A stretch of DNA of 28,764 bases from a virus. Positions 22,600 through 28,764 of the stretch are shown in pieces (position 1 is the stretch's first letter; each line of letters starts with the position of its first letter). The stretch spans positions 1 to 28,764 of IMG/VR virus record IMGVR_UViG_3300028025_000773; one strand, written 5' to 3'. The notes beneath the pieces were generated by a model. The model saw nothing but the letters and a program-made list of their open reading frames with translations, was not told the origin of the DNA and ran no database searches. Position numbers and translations under genes: made by a program.

Positions 22600-24828
22600 G
22601 TGGCGTTTCGTGATATTACCGAAGGTGACGATAATGTATGGGCACTTGCTGGCGATGGGTTACCTATTGCTCGTGGTGTTGCAGACATTGGCGTTGCAAC
22701 AACTGCTGGTCTCTGGCAAAACACTGATGTTGCCTATGACGTAGCCATTGGCGGTCTCCCATTTATTTATGCAATCAGTGATGGACGTCCTTACACGCGT
22801 CAGACTGCACCCTTTCGTAAAGACCAGTTTGACAATGGAGCAGAACCAGGTGAGCAATCACTTACTGGTTGGTGGTTAAGAAGTCAATCATCCTTTCACG
22901 GTGGTACTGGAATTAAATTTTATGACCCATCTGCAGGTGAGACAGTTACTCATAGGTTTACAGATAGCAAGGGTGTTAACGTCTGGACTAAAGGTGAAGT
23001 AACACTACTCAAAGATACTACTGTTGCTCACATAACCACATATCCAGTTGAATCTAATGGTCGTTCATTGCAACAGTTGCGCTCTATCAAATGGGGCACA
23101 AACAATGGTGTACTACTACACGATGGATACGATGTAGACAAGATTAATACCGCTGGCGCAGAGACTCACTTTATTGACTTTAATGCTGGAGCAGATGACA
23201 AGGTATATGCAATCTGTGATGATGGAACTTCAGCCTATTGGGTAACCAATGATACGGGTCCATCTGGAAAACTAGAAGTAAATTCAAAGCCATTAACTGG
23301 TGATGCATCTACATCTAAGGCTGTATTGTTTACTTCTGCTGGTATTACTGTTACCAACGCTACTATGGAATATGTCAAAGACCGTATTGTTATGGCTGCT
23401 AACAACAAAGTATATGAGTTTTCTACAACAGCATCATCATTACCTACTGCTGTATACACACACTCTGATACAGATATTGTATTTACTTCTATTACAGCCT
23501 CTGGTCCTGCTATCTATATTGCTGGCTTTAGTGGTATTCAATCGTTTATATTTAAATTTACTCTTAATACATCTGGTGTTATGCCAACTCTTACTACAGC
23601 CATTACTGCTGCAGAGATGCCAACAGGTGAAGTAATTCATAAGATTTATTACTATCTAGGTTATATGATGATAGGAACAAATAAGGGAATCAGAGCAGCG
23701 GTTATCTCAGACCAAGACGGCTCTATTAACTATGGTCCACTTATTGTGGAAACAACCCAACCTTGCTATGACTTTGCATCACGTGACCATTACGTATGGT
23801 GTGCAACTAGCGTAAATGGGGAGCCAGGCGTTATCCGTATTGACCTTAGCAATGAGATAGAACCTTTGCGCTTTGCTTATGCAAATGATATTTATTACTC
23901 AGGTGTATCTGGAGTAGACACTACATCTTGTGCATTCTTAGGGGAAACAGACAGACTTGCATTCTGTACTGAGGCAGTTAACCAAAAGTCTGTAACCAAT
24001 AAAGAACGCACTGGTACTACTGCAACCATTACATCTGCATCTCACGGCTTTGTTGCTGGAGATGTTATCTATGTTATCGGTGTAGATGCAGCACTAGATG
24101 GTGACTGGACTATTACTTCAGTAACTACAAATACAATTACCTATACAACAACTACGTCTGGAACTATTGCATCAACTGCAGTAACTACTGGTCTAGTGGG
24201 CAAGCCTGGATATTCTTATCTTGAAGCAGCATCTACATTAGCCTCTACTGGATACCTAACTACAGGCTATATCCGATATGGAACACTAGAGCCTAAGAAC
24301 TTTAAGCGTCTTCTTGGACGCGGCAATTTTACATATGGTTCTCTTAGTCTCCAGACTATAGATAAATTTGGAAACCCACCATATGACCACATTACATATG
24401 ATTCAGGTACATCACCTATTGAAGTGGCAACTAACAGTCCTGAAACAGCACAAGAGTATGTAGCCTACAAGTTTGTTCTTACTCGTGATGCAACTGATAC
24501 AACAAAAGGTCCATTGTTTCAAGGTTATCAAGTTAAAGCAACCATTGCTACTCCACGCCAGCGTGTAATTCAATTCCCAGTTTATTGTTTTGATGTAGAA
24601 ACTGACCGTTACAATGTAGTAACTGGTTACGAAGGACGTGCTGCAGAGCGCATTCTTGCGCTAGAAAATATAGAAGAAGGTGGAGACGTAGTTAACTGGC
24701 AGGATTTATCTACCCAGGAAATTCGTCAATCCGTAATTGAACAAATCACATTCACTCGTATGACTCCACCTGATAAGAAATTTGATGGCTTCGGAGGAAT
24801 ACTTACTATAACCGTCAGGACAGTGTAA
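22600..24828 (+). CDS. Large tail protein (742 aa)
   Basis: The start is GTG 22600 with GGAGG at 22591-22595; MAFRDITEGDDNVWALAGD begins the product. It has many short beta strands and repeated Gly/Thr-rich turns in the first 450 residues, which could form a propeller-like unit. A small inserted beta domain at about residues 464-532 includes TATITSASHGFVAGDVIYVI, a phrase frequent in phage tail proteins. The C-terminal region (YLTTGYIRYGTLEPKNFKRL and FDGFGGILTITVRTV) resembles the end of minor tail proteins I recall from actinobacterial phages. It is separated from the fibre cluster by the moron. Probable role: structural tail component near the host-contact end. The fold and exact role are not proven. 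Confidence 0.7.
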   Translation: MAFRDITEGDDNVWALAGDGLPIARGVADIGVATTAGLWQNTDVAYDVAIGGLPFIYAISDGRPYTRQTAPFRKDQFDNGAEPGEQSLTGWWLRSQSSFHGGTGIKFYDPSAGETVTHRFTDSKGVNVWTKGEVTLLKDTTVAHITTYPVESNGRSLQQLRSIKWGTNNGVLLHDGYDVDKINTAGAETHFIDFNAGADDKVYAICDDGTSAYWVTNDTGPSGKLEVNSKPLTGDASTSKAVLFTSAGITVTNATMEYVKDRIVMAANNKVYEFSTTASSLPTAVYTHSDTDIVFTSITASGPAIYIAGFSGIQSFIFKFTLNTSGVMPTLTTAITAAEMPTGEVIHKIYYYLGYMMIGTNKGIRAAVISDQDGSINYGPLIVETTQPCYDFASRDHYVWCATSVNGEPGVIRIDLSNEIEPLRFAYANDIYYSGVSGVDTTSCAFLGETDRLAFCTEAVNQKSVTNKERTGTTATITSASHGFVAGDVIYVIGVDAALDGDWTITSVTTNTITYTTTTSGTIASTAVTTGLVGKPGYSYLEAASTLASTGYLTTGYIRYGTLEPKNFKRLLGRGNFTYGSLSLQTIDKFGNPPYDHITYDSGTSPIEVATNSPETAQEYVAYKFVLTRDATDTTKGPLFQGYQVKATIATPRQRVIQFPVYCFDVETDRYNVVTGYEGRAAERILALENIEEGGDVVNWQDLSTQEIRQSVIEQITFTRMTPPDKKFDGFGGILTITVRTV

Positions 24829-25049
24829 TGACAGCAGCAGAATGGGCTGGACTCATTGTCTCAGTCGTAACGATAATAATTAGTTTCGGTGCAGCAACAC
24901 GTTGGTTAGTTAAACACTATCTTGATGAGTTGAAGCCGAATGGGGGCAACAGTTTGAGGGACTCCGTGAACATTAACACCGAGAGGCTTAACCGAGTTGA
25001 ACAAAGAGTTGACCAAATCTACGTCCTATTATGCGAGAGTAAGAAATAG
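24828..25049 (+). CDS. Small membrane protein, holin-like (73 aa)
   Basis: 73 aa with one strongly hydrophobic N-terminal segment ([17 protein letters not shown], residues about 7-27), a short basic/aromatic turn (TRWLVKHYL), then a hydrophilic tail with heptad-like spacing of Val/Leu ([20 protein letters not shown]) that could form a coiled coil. The layout recalls the single-span membrane proteins encoded between tail and lysis genes in actinobacterial phages. The start ATG overlaps the preceding stop. It could be a holin, an antiholin or a lysis regulator. Its last 53 bases overlap the next gene in another frame. Confidence 0.65.
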   Translation: MTAAEWAGLIVSVVTIIISFGAATRWLVKHYLDELKPNGGNSLRDSVNINTERLNRVEQRVDQIYVLLCESKK

Positions 25050-26304
25050 TTTAGCAGTTTGTTTTATAGCATTTAATTTTTTATTCCTAGTTCCACCAGC
25101 ATATGGTGAGGAATCACTACCAGAAGTAACAACAATAGTTACCAATGGTGGAGATGATGTCTCTTATAGAATCCCTCTGACAGTATCAATCGTCTATGAC
25201 GGTGTTACTTATGAAAATGTTTATGCAACAACCAACTCAGTTATAACCTTTGGTAGAGCAGATGGAACTTATTGGGATTACCCAAGAACTCCATCTATTT
25301 CTATTGAGTCTAAAGACTGGTGGGTATTGCCACAGCAAATGCCAGATACTCACTTTATTCTTAATGTAAGTGAAGGTGGATTCCAAGTAGATGGTTCATA
25401 CCGTCCATACGGTACATTTACTGGAGATACTACACAGATTGTTATTACTGCACAGATTCAAACAGATGGCACAGTTGCTTACACATACAATGTAACTGGA
25501 CCATTAACTGGTAATGAGCGTACAGGTGCAAGACTTACAGATGGAACTGTTGTTCCTTTGGAAGAAGCAAATATTATTGAGGTAGAAGAAGTTCCTGTAT
25601 TGGAACCAGAACCCGTAGAACCTACTCCTGAACCTGTTCCTGTTGAACCAGAACCTGAACCTGTTGTTCCTGAACCTGTGGAACCTGAGCCTGTTGTGCC
25701 AGAGCCAACTCCTGTTGAGCCTGAACCAACTCCTGTTCCTGTTGAGCCAACTCCAGTTGTAGTGCCACAACCATCTCCTGAGCCTGTGACACCCCCAGTG
25801 TATATCCCAGAACCAGAGATAGTAGAGACACCGATAGAAGAACCAGAAACTCAACCATTACCTACTCCAGAACCTGAGCCAGAGCCAGAACTTGAGCCTG
25901 TCCCAGTTGAGCCTGAGCCTACGCCAGAACCTATTGAACCAGAACCTATCCAACCTGAACCTCCTGTAGAAGAAACCGAAGAACCAATAGTACAGGCAGA
26001 TGAGATTGATTTGGAAACATTAGAACCAGACACGCCAGTTGAATTATCTAATGGTGTAGTAGTTACTGCAGAAGTAGCAATAGCAATTCAATTATTAGAA
26101 GACCCAGCAGCGTTGCTTCAAGAATTATTCACAGACCCAGCAGCAGCCTTTGCTGCACTTGGTTCAGTAGGGGCAGATATGACTGAAGAAGAGCGAGAAG
26201 AATCTGAGAAGGTAATTATCGCAGCAGTCATTGCAGGAAACATAGCCACAACCGCATCTATCTCAGCAGCATCAGCAGGTGCTGTAACCAGGAGGAAACC
26301 ATAA
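24997..26304 (+). CDS. Secreted, cell-wall-spanning Pro/Glu-rich protein (435 aa)
   Basis: The frame opens with TTG 24997; GAGAGG at 24981-24986 is the likely ribosome site. A signal peptide is visible: basic region then [17 protein letters not shown] with a cleavage-like AYG at residues 35-37. Residues about 40-190 form a folded, beta-rich domain ([20 protein letters not shown]). About residues 200-330 are a Pro-Glu-Val/Thr stalk (PEP, VEP, PTP repeats), extended and rigid. The C-terminus has acidic helices, [20 protein letters not shown], a hydrophobic Ala/Ile/Ser-rich stretch and a final TRRKP, like a membrane anchor with positive tail but without LPxTG. Similar C-termini are known to me from other actinophage lysis regions. 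Likely exported and membrane-tethered; a role in lysis or envelope disruption (spanin-like) or superinfection exclusion is inferred. Confidence 0.72.
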   Translation: MNKELTKSTSYYARVRNSLAVCFIAFNFLFLVPPAYGEESLPEVTTIVTNGGDDVSYRIPLTVSIVYDGVTYENVYATTNSVITFGRADGTYWDYPRTPSISIESKDWWVLPQQMPDTHFILNVSEGGFQVDGSYRPYGTFTGDTTQIVITAQIQTDGTVAYTYNVTGPLTGNERTGARLTDGTVVPLEEANIIEVEEVPVLEPEPVEPTPEPVPVEPEPEPVVPEPVEPEPVVPEPTPVEPEPTPVPVEPTPVVVPQPSPEPVTPPVYIPEPEIVETPIEEPETQPLPTPEPEPEPELEPVPVEPEPTPEPIEPEPIQPEPPVEETEEPIVQADEIDLETLEPDTPVELSNGVVVTAEVAIAIQLLEDPAALLQELFTDPAAAFAALGSVGADMTEEEREESEKVIIAAVIAGNIATTASISAASAGAVTRRKP

Positions 26305-26477
26305 TGAAGAAGTTCTTTTCAGATATTGCCAACCAACTCTGGACACTACTAGGAATGTTTATTGCCTGGGTAGTTCTTGAGGGGTCAGCCAAGACGGTGG
26401 TTGGTTATGCAATAGGTATCTCTCTAATTGTATGGAGCGTTACCTTCCCTCTAAGAAACCCGAAGGACGAAGAATGA
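26304..26477 (+). CDS. Two-span membrane protein, candidate holin (57 aa)
   Basis: 57 aa, [19 protein letters not shown] then a second hydrophobic segment VVGYAIGISLIVWSVTFPL and a charged tail RNPKDEE. Two membrane spans at residues about 10-27 and 31-50, with basic N-terminus and short charged C-terminus, are typical for class II holins. GGAGG lies inside the end of the previous gene at 26291-26295, and the ATG overlaps the previous TAA. Its stop overlaps the next start (ATGA). Placement two genes before the endolysin supports a lysis role. Confidence 0.65.
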   Translation: MKKFFSDIANQLWTLLGMFIAWVVLEGSAKTVVGYAIGISLIVWSVTFPLRNPKDEE

Positions 26478-26716
26478 AAACACTTAAGCAAGTAATGATG
26501 AGAATCTTTGCTGTAATTGCAGCAGAGTCTCTTGGAGTAATTGGTGCTGGCTCATTAGTTGGTATTGAAGTATGGCAAGCAGCAACACTAGCAGGTGCAC
26601 TAGGTGCAGCACGTGTGCTTGAGGCTCTAGCCCGCTTCTATCTAGCAGACGGAAGCCTGACAGCAGAAGAAATCAACGAAGCCTTTGCTAAGGTAGACAA
26701 GAAAGCGAGTGCATAA
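26474..26716 (+). CDS. Holin-like protein (80 aa)
   Basis: I placed the start at ATG 26474, which overlaps the preceding TGA (ATGA) and has AAGGA upstream; an earlier in-frame ATG at 26432 would overlap the preceding gene by 46 bases. 80 aa: MKTLKQVMMRIFAVIAAESL, then GVIGAGSLVGIEVWQAATL with a second hydrophobic segment LAGALGAARVLEALARFYL, then an acidic tail with LTAEEINEAFAKVDKK. The pattern LGVIGAGSL-G followed by ARVLEALARFYLADGSLTAEE matches small membrane proteins common beside actinophage endolysins. It is coupled to the endolysin by a TAATG overlap. Probable holin. Confidence 0.72.
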   Translation: MKTLKQVMMRIFAVIAAESLGVIGAGSLVGIEVWQAATLAGALGAARVLEALARFYLADGSLTAEEINEAFAKVDKKASA

Positions 26717-27228
26717 TGGGACAAAGAGCAGACTTTATTGCAACAGCAAGAGGTGAACTCGGAGTTATTGAAGGACCAAAAGAAAACGAAACTAAGTACG
26801 GTGCCTTTACTAAGGCTAACTTCCAACCTTGGTGTGGTTCCTTTGTAAACTGGGTAGCCAACGAAGTTGGATTAAAGATTCCTAACTGTGTATTTACACC
26901 AGCAGGAGCACAAGCATTTATGAAGAAGGGTCAGTGGGAAGACGCATCTGATGTAGCACAACCACTACCAGGAGATATAGCCTTCTTTGATTTCCCAGGA
27001 GATAACGTCAATCGTATCTCACATATTGGGATTGTAGTCAAAGATAATGGAGATGGTACCGTGACTTGTATTGAGGGCAACACTGCTCCAGACAAGAAGG
27101 GTGACCAGCGTAACGGAGGGCAAGTATGCCTAAAGGTACGTGCATTCAAAAAGAAGAACGGCTCTAAACTGAGAAAGTCTCAGGCTGTGTCCATTGTTGG
27201 ATTCGGTAAGCCAGTCTTTAAGTCATAA
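26716..27228 (+). CDS. CHAP-domain endolysin
   Basis: 170 aa, a single CHAP (cysteine, histidine-dependent amidohydrolase/peptidase) domain. The catalytic Cys40 in FQPWCGSFVNW, His103 in ISHIGIVVKD and Glu120 in VTCIEGNT are all in place, with the typical PLPGDIAFFDF before the His. It should cut peptide cross-links or the amide bond of peptidoglycan. No separate cell-wall-binding domain and no signal peptide are present, so it depends on a holin for export and is at the short end for endolysins. The basic C-terminus may help to bind the wall. ATG overlaps the upstream TAA. Confidence 0.9.
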   Translation: MGQRADFIATARGELGVIEGPKENETKYGAFTKANFQPWCGSFVNWVANEVGLKIPNCVFTPAGAQAFMKKGQWEDASDVAQPLPGDIAFFDFPGDNVNRISHIGIVVKDNGDGTVTCIEGNTAPDKKGDQRNGGQVCLKVRAFKKKNGSKLRKSQAVSIVGFGKPVFKS

Positions 27229-27238
27229 GGAGATAACA

Positions 27239-27427
27239 ATGAAGGCAAAACTAATCGCAATCGCAAGCACATACTTTCGTGCAGCATTCGCAGCAGTGAC
27301 AGCACTATACCTTGCAGGAGAGACAGACCCAAAGGCTCTGGCTTCAGCATTTGTAGCAGCAATCGCTGGTCCAGTACTTAAGGCTCTTGACACCAATAGC
27401 CCTGAGTTCGGACGTGGAAGTAAGTAA
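27239..27427 (+). CDS. Holin-like membrane protein (62 aa)
   Basis: Start ATG 27239 was chosen because AAGGAGA stands seven bases ahead; earlier in-frame starts lie inside the endolysin gene. 62 aa: MKAKLIAIASTYFRAAFAAV, LYLAGETDPKALASAFVAAI and AGPVLKALDTNSPEFGRGSK. Two hydrophobic stretches (residues about 11-27 and 33-50) around a TDPKALA turn match the actinophage holin-like family I recall, which commonly ends in P-FGRGS. It is the last rightward gene of the late unit before the terminator. Probable holin or antiholin, the fourth small membrane protein in this region. Confidence 0.72.
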   Translation: MKAKLIAIASTYFRAAFAAVTALYLAGETDPKALASAFVAAIAGPVLKALDTNSPEFGRGSK

Positions 27428-27445
27428 CCTAGAGTACCGATTAAA

Positions 27446-27464
27446 CGCCTTCTGAGGCGCTTTT
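27446..27464 (+). terminator. Weak hairpin with T-tract after the lysis genes
   Basis: CGCCT (27446-27450) pairs with AGGCG (27455-27459) around TCTG, followed by CTTTT. Read on the minus strand the same stem is followed by TTTAAT, so it may act weakly in both directions. It is the first of two stems behind the last lysis gene. Confidence 0.5.
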
Positions 27465-27473
27465 AAGACACTT

Positions 27474-27516
27474 AGACCCCTGTTTGTAGGCAATCCCTAC
27501 AGATGGGGGTCTTTTT
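27474..27516 (+). terminator. Strong intrinsic terminator of the late operon
   Basis: AGACCCC (27474-27480) pairs with GGGGTCT (27506-27512), and inside it TGTAGG (27485-27490) pairs with CCTACA (27496-27501), making a two-part stem. TTTTT follows at 27512-27516. It lies two bases before the end of the minus-strand methyltransferase gene, so it separates two convergent transcription units. Confidence 0.88.
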
Positions 27517-27517
27517 G

Positions 27518-28081
27518 TCATTTCTTCTGAAGCCAAACCTGGTAATCCTTAGACAGTAATTCGTACTCGCCAGTATATTTGGCAAGGAAATCATCTATTG
27601 CTGTCTTAGGTGTTGTGTGTGGAGGTAGGTCTTCTCCCCATCTGTAATCATCAAAGGCTAAGATTCCATTAGGTTTAAGGATTGACCAAGAAGCCTCAGC
27701 ATCTTCTGCCACAACCTTGGCTGTGTGGTCTCCGTCTATGTAGATGAAGTCATAGGAATCCCTGAGGTTAGGTAAAGCGTACTCAGACTTAGAGCAGATA
27801 GATAACAAATTGTTATACTTCTCTGTGCGCTGGTTGTAGTAAGCCTGAACACCTGAGAATGAAATGAGTTTATGTTCACGCTCATCTGAGCCTTCCCAAG
27901 TATCTATATCTGTAAGGGTAGATGATGGGTCGGTTAGAATATTATCAAGTAACCAGACAGAAGCATCACCTGTGTATGCACCAATCTGTAGGAACTTTAA
28001 GTTAGGTTGACCAGCCAGTTGGATTAGATGATTCTCAAAGTTGTACTGTTGACCAGCAAACCAATTTGGATATTCTTTCAT
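27518..28081 (-). CDS. SAM-dependent methyltransferase (Methyltransf_24-like)
   Basis: 187 aa, class I Rossmann methyltransferase. Motif I is LQIGAYTGDAS (residues 31-41), the acidic end of strand 2 is LTDIDTWEGS (Asp58, Asp60), and DFIYIDGDHTAKVVAEDAE (residues 111-129) and LAFDDYRW (141-148) are typical of the Methyltransf_24/TylF-like group, in which the Asp residues after strands 4 and 5 bind a metal. The group includes sugar O-methyltransferases, so a glycan or small-molecule hydroxyl is a likely substrate, but this is inference. It is encoded against the late operon. The ATG overlaps the stop of the upstream minus-strand gene (ATGA), so the two are co-translated. The rightward terminator ends two bases from its stop. 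Confidence 0.85.
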   Translation of the reverse strand: MKEYPNWFAGQQYNFENHLIQLAGQPNLKFLQIGAYTGDASVWLLDNILTDPSSTLTDIDTWEGSDEREHKLISFSGVQAYYNQRTEKYNNLLSICSKSEYALPNLRDSYDFIYIDGDHTAKVVAEDAEASWSILKPNGILAFDDYRWGEDLPPHTTPKTAIDDFLAKYTGEYELLSKDYQVWLQKK

Positions 28082-28551
28082 TCTGTTATCACCGCATTCA
28101 GTAGGTAGGGTTCAAGTGCAGAGTAGTTCGCATCCACAACTAGGTCACGCTCTTGCGTATCTCCGCGTATGTGCCAGCGTGGTATCAAGTGAGCCAAGTC
28201 CTTGACTGGGATGATGGCTGAGTTGTCAGAGAAGCGGAATAGAATCCTGTGGAAAACCCCAAAGCCCTCTGTGTGTGGTGGAGCAATCATTAACTTCTGT
28301 AGTTTCTGAAATGGAAAGACTGCACCATTGGCTATCTCTGAGCGTAGCCACTTGACCTCTAGGTCGCCAATGTAATTCTCTCTGCCGTTACCCCAGTCGT
28401 GGTTGATGTGGTAGTCGGAGAAGTAGAATCTTGGGGTTGAGTATAATTTCCACTCAGGTTTGATTTGTCTTAGGGCAGACTCGGTTGCTCGCTCCCTGTC
28501 GCCATCGCCCGCGACTTGCCGAATAGGTTCCAACTTGCATTCTCCTGTCAT
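28078..28551 (-). CDS. Hypothetical protein preceding the methyltransferase
   Basis: 157 aa from ATG 28551. TTG 28533 (151 aa) is also attractive, since AGGAGA at 28546-28541 is correctly spaced for it and no ribosome site precedes the ATG. Not recognised. The sequence is mixed, with aromatic and His-rich segments (YFSDYHINHDWGNGRENYIG, GVFHRILFRFSD, PRWHIRGDTQERDLVV) that read like a beta-rich globular enzyme or binding domain, and no membrane part. It is coupled to the methyltransferase by an ATGA overlap. The pair may share one substrate or form one complex. Confidence 0.65.
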   Translation of the reverse strand: MTGECKLEPIRQVAGDGDRERATESALRQIKPEWKLYSTPRFYFSDYHINHDWGNGRENYIGDLEVKWLRSEIANGAVFPFQKLQKLMIAPPHTEGFGVFHRILFRFSDNSAIIPVKDLAHLIPRWHIRGDTQERDLVVDANYSALEPYLLNAVITE

Positions 28552-28650
28552 TCGTGTATAATTAATTATATAATAACATAATTAATATATATAGGCGCTA
28601 AGGCGCCATATAATATATATAATAATTATATATTATATATATACATTCAA
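28552..28650. promoter_or_regulatory. AT island with GC hairpin core between divergent genes
   Basis: About 99 bases are nearly all A and T except for GGCGC-TAAG-GCGCC at 28593-28606, a perfect 5-bp GC stem whose flanks are themselves alternating TA and can extend the stem with one bulge. TATAAT boxes occur on both strands (plus 28609-28614; minus 28570-28565), but no good -35 accompanies them. The island separates the minus-strand pair from the rightward gene at 28735. Function is undecided: a divergent promoter zone, a replication origin (DNA unwinding element) and a protein-binding site all fit. Confidence 0.5.
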
Positions 28651-28657
28651 CTGAATA

Positions 28658-28734
28658 TTAGATAGTTCTCTTGTGTTGAGTACTCTCCTGTCCTCCACAG
28701 GAGGACTATCTAACATTATTAGACAGGAGTAAAT
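28658..28734 (+). promoter_or_regulatory. Structured leader that can hide the ribosome site of the next gene
   Basis: The outer stem TTAGATAGT (28658-28666) pairs with ACTATCTAA (28705-28713). Inside it CTCCTGT (28685-28691) pairs with ACAGGAG (28697-28703). The same ACAGGAG occurs again at 28723-28729 as the Shine-Dalgarno site of ATG 28735, so CTCCTGT can pair with either. TCTAA (28709-28713) with TTAGA (28719-28723) is a further competing stem. Mutually exclusive folds could switch translation. The pairings are read from the sequence; the switching is inferred. Confidence 0.6.
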
Positions 28735-28764
28735 ATGTTCAACAAAGAAATCAATGAATTAATT
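28735..28764 (+). CDS. Start of a rightward gene, cut by the window end
   Basis: ATG 28735 with AGGAG five bases upstream (28725-28729) opens a frame of ten codons, MFNKEINELI, to the right edge. Too little is visible for any functional call. The strong ribosome site and structured leader support it as a true start, perhaps of the early or replication region. Confidence 0.55.
   Translation, partial: MFNKEINELI

Noticed and set aside
25504-26033. Minus-strand frames rich in Trp/Arg, Gln/Val or Gly/Ser opposite the Pro/Glu stalk
   Set aside because: They are reverse readings of the PEP/VEP repeats without start signals.
1-28764. Prophage or lysogeny functions (integrase, repressor, attachment site)
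   Set aside because: None recognised on either strand of this window; this says nothing about the rest of the genome.

Overview
The window is a contiguous piece of a tailed double-stranded DNA phage genome (class Caudoviricetes). It enters inside the large terminase gene, runs through a compact rightward late module (portal, virion proteins, scaffold, capsid, connector, fibres, lysis) and ends at a divergent intergenic region. The DNA is AT-rich with standard stop codons. Most genes overlap by 1-4 bases or carry a clear GGAGG/AGGGGA-type ribosome site. I see no tail tube, tape measure, sheath or baseplate gene and no integrase or repressor. A short-tailed (podovirus-like) virion is therefore the best reading, but it is an inference. 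A low-GC actinobacterial host, such as a freshwater planktonic actinobacterium, is plausible from the style of the lysis and fibre genes and from one leaderless promoter. It is not proven.

Layout. 1-3897: terminase C-terminus, portal, a proteasome/HslV-like Ntn hydrolase and two small unknown proteins. 3897-11445: one giant (1721 aa) and two medium proteins without recognisable enzymes, probably internal or ejected virion proteins. 11446-13380: a leader, scaffold, N4-gp56-type major capsid protein and a small protein. 13388-14556: a possible zinc-binding small protein followed by five tiny, mostly lysine-rich proteins in an overlapping chain. 14571-16440: a glycosyltransferase, a small protein and a connector-like protein. 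16450-21660: a long tail fibre with about 18 decapeptide repeats, then a three-gene adhesin cassette (small beta protein, glycine-rich adhesin, acidic small protein) present twice in tandem and strongly diverged, with a 42-aa fibre-like mini-gene between the copies.

21661-22587 is a self-contained moron: a promoter whose predicted start coincides with the ATG, a sulfotransferase gene, and a UUCG-loop terminator. 22600-24828 is a large tail protein. 24828-27427 is the lysis region: several small membrane proteins, a secreted Pro/Glu-stalk protein and a CHAP endolysin, closed by a strong terminator. On the minus strand, 28551-27518 encodes an unknown protein and a SAM methyltransferase. 28552-28734 is a divergent control region with a nearly pure AT island around a GC hairpin core and a leader that can sequester the Shine-Dalgarno sequence of the next rightward gene, which begins at 28735.

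The points most worth attention are the proteasome-like protease in the head module (candidate prohead maturation protease), the duplicated adhesin cassette, the leaderless sulfotransferase moron, the chain of tiny basic genes beside the capsid, and the structured leader at the right end.
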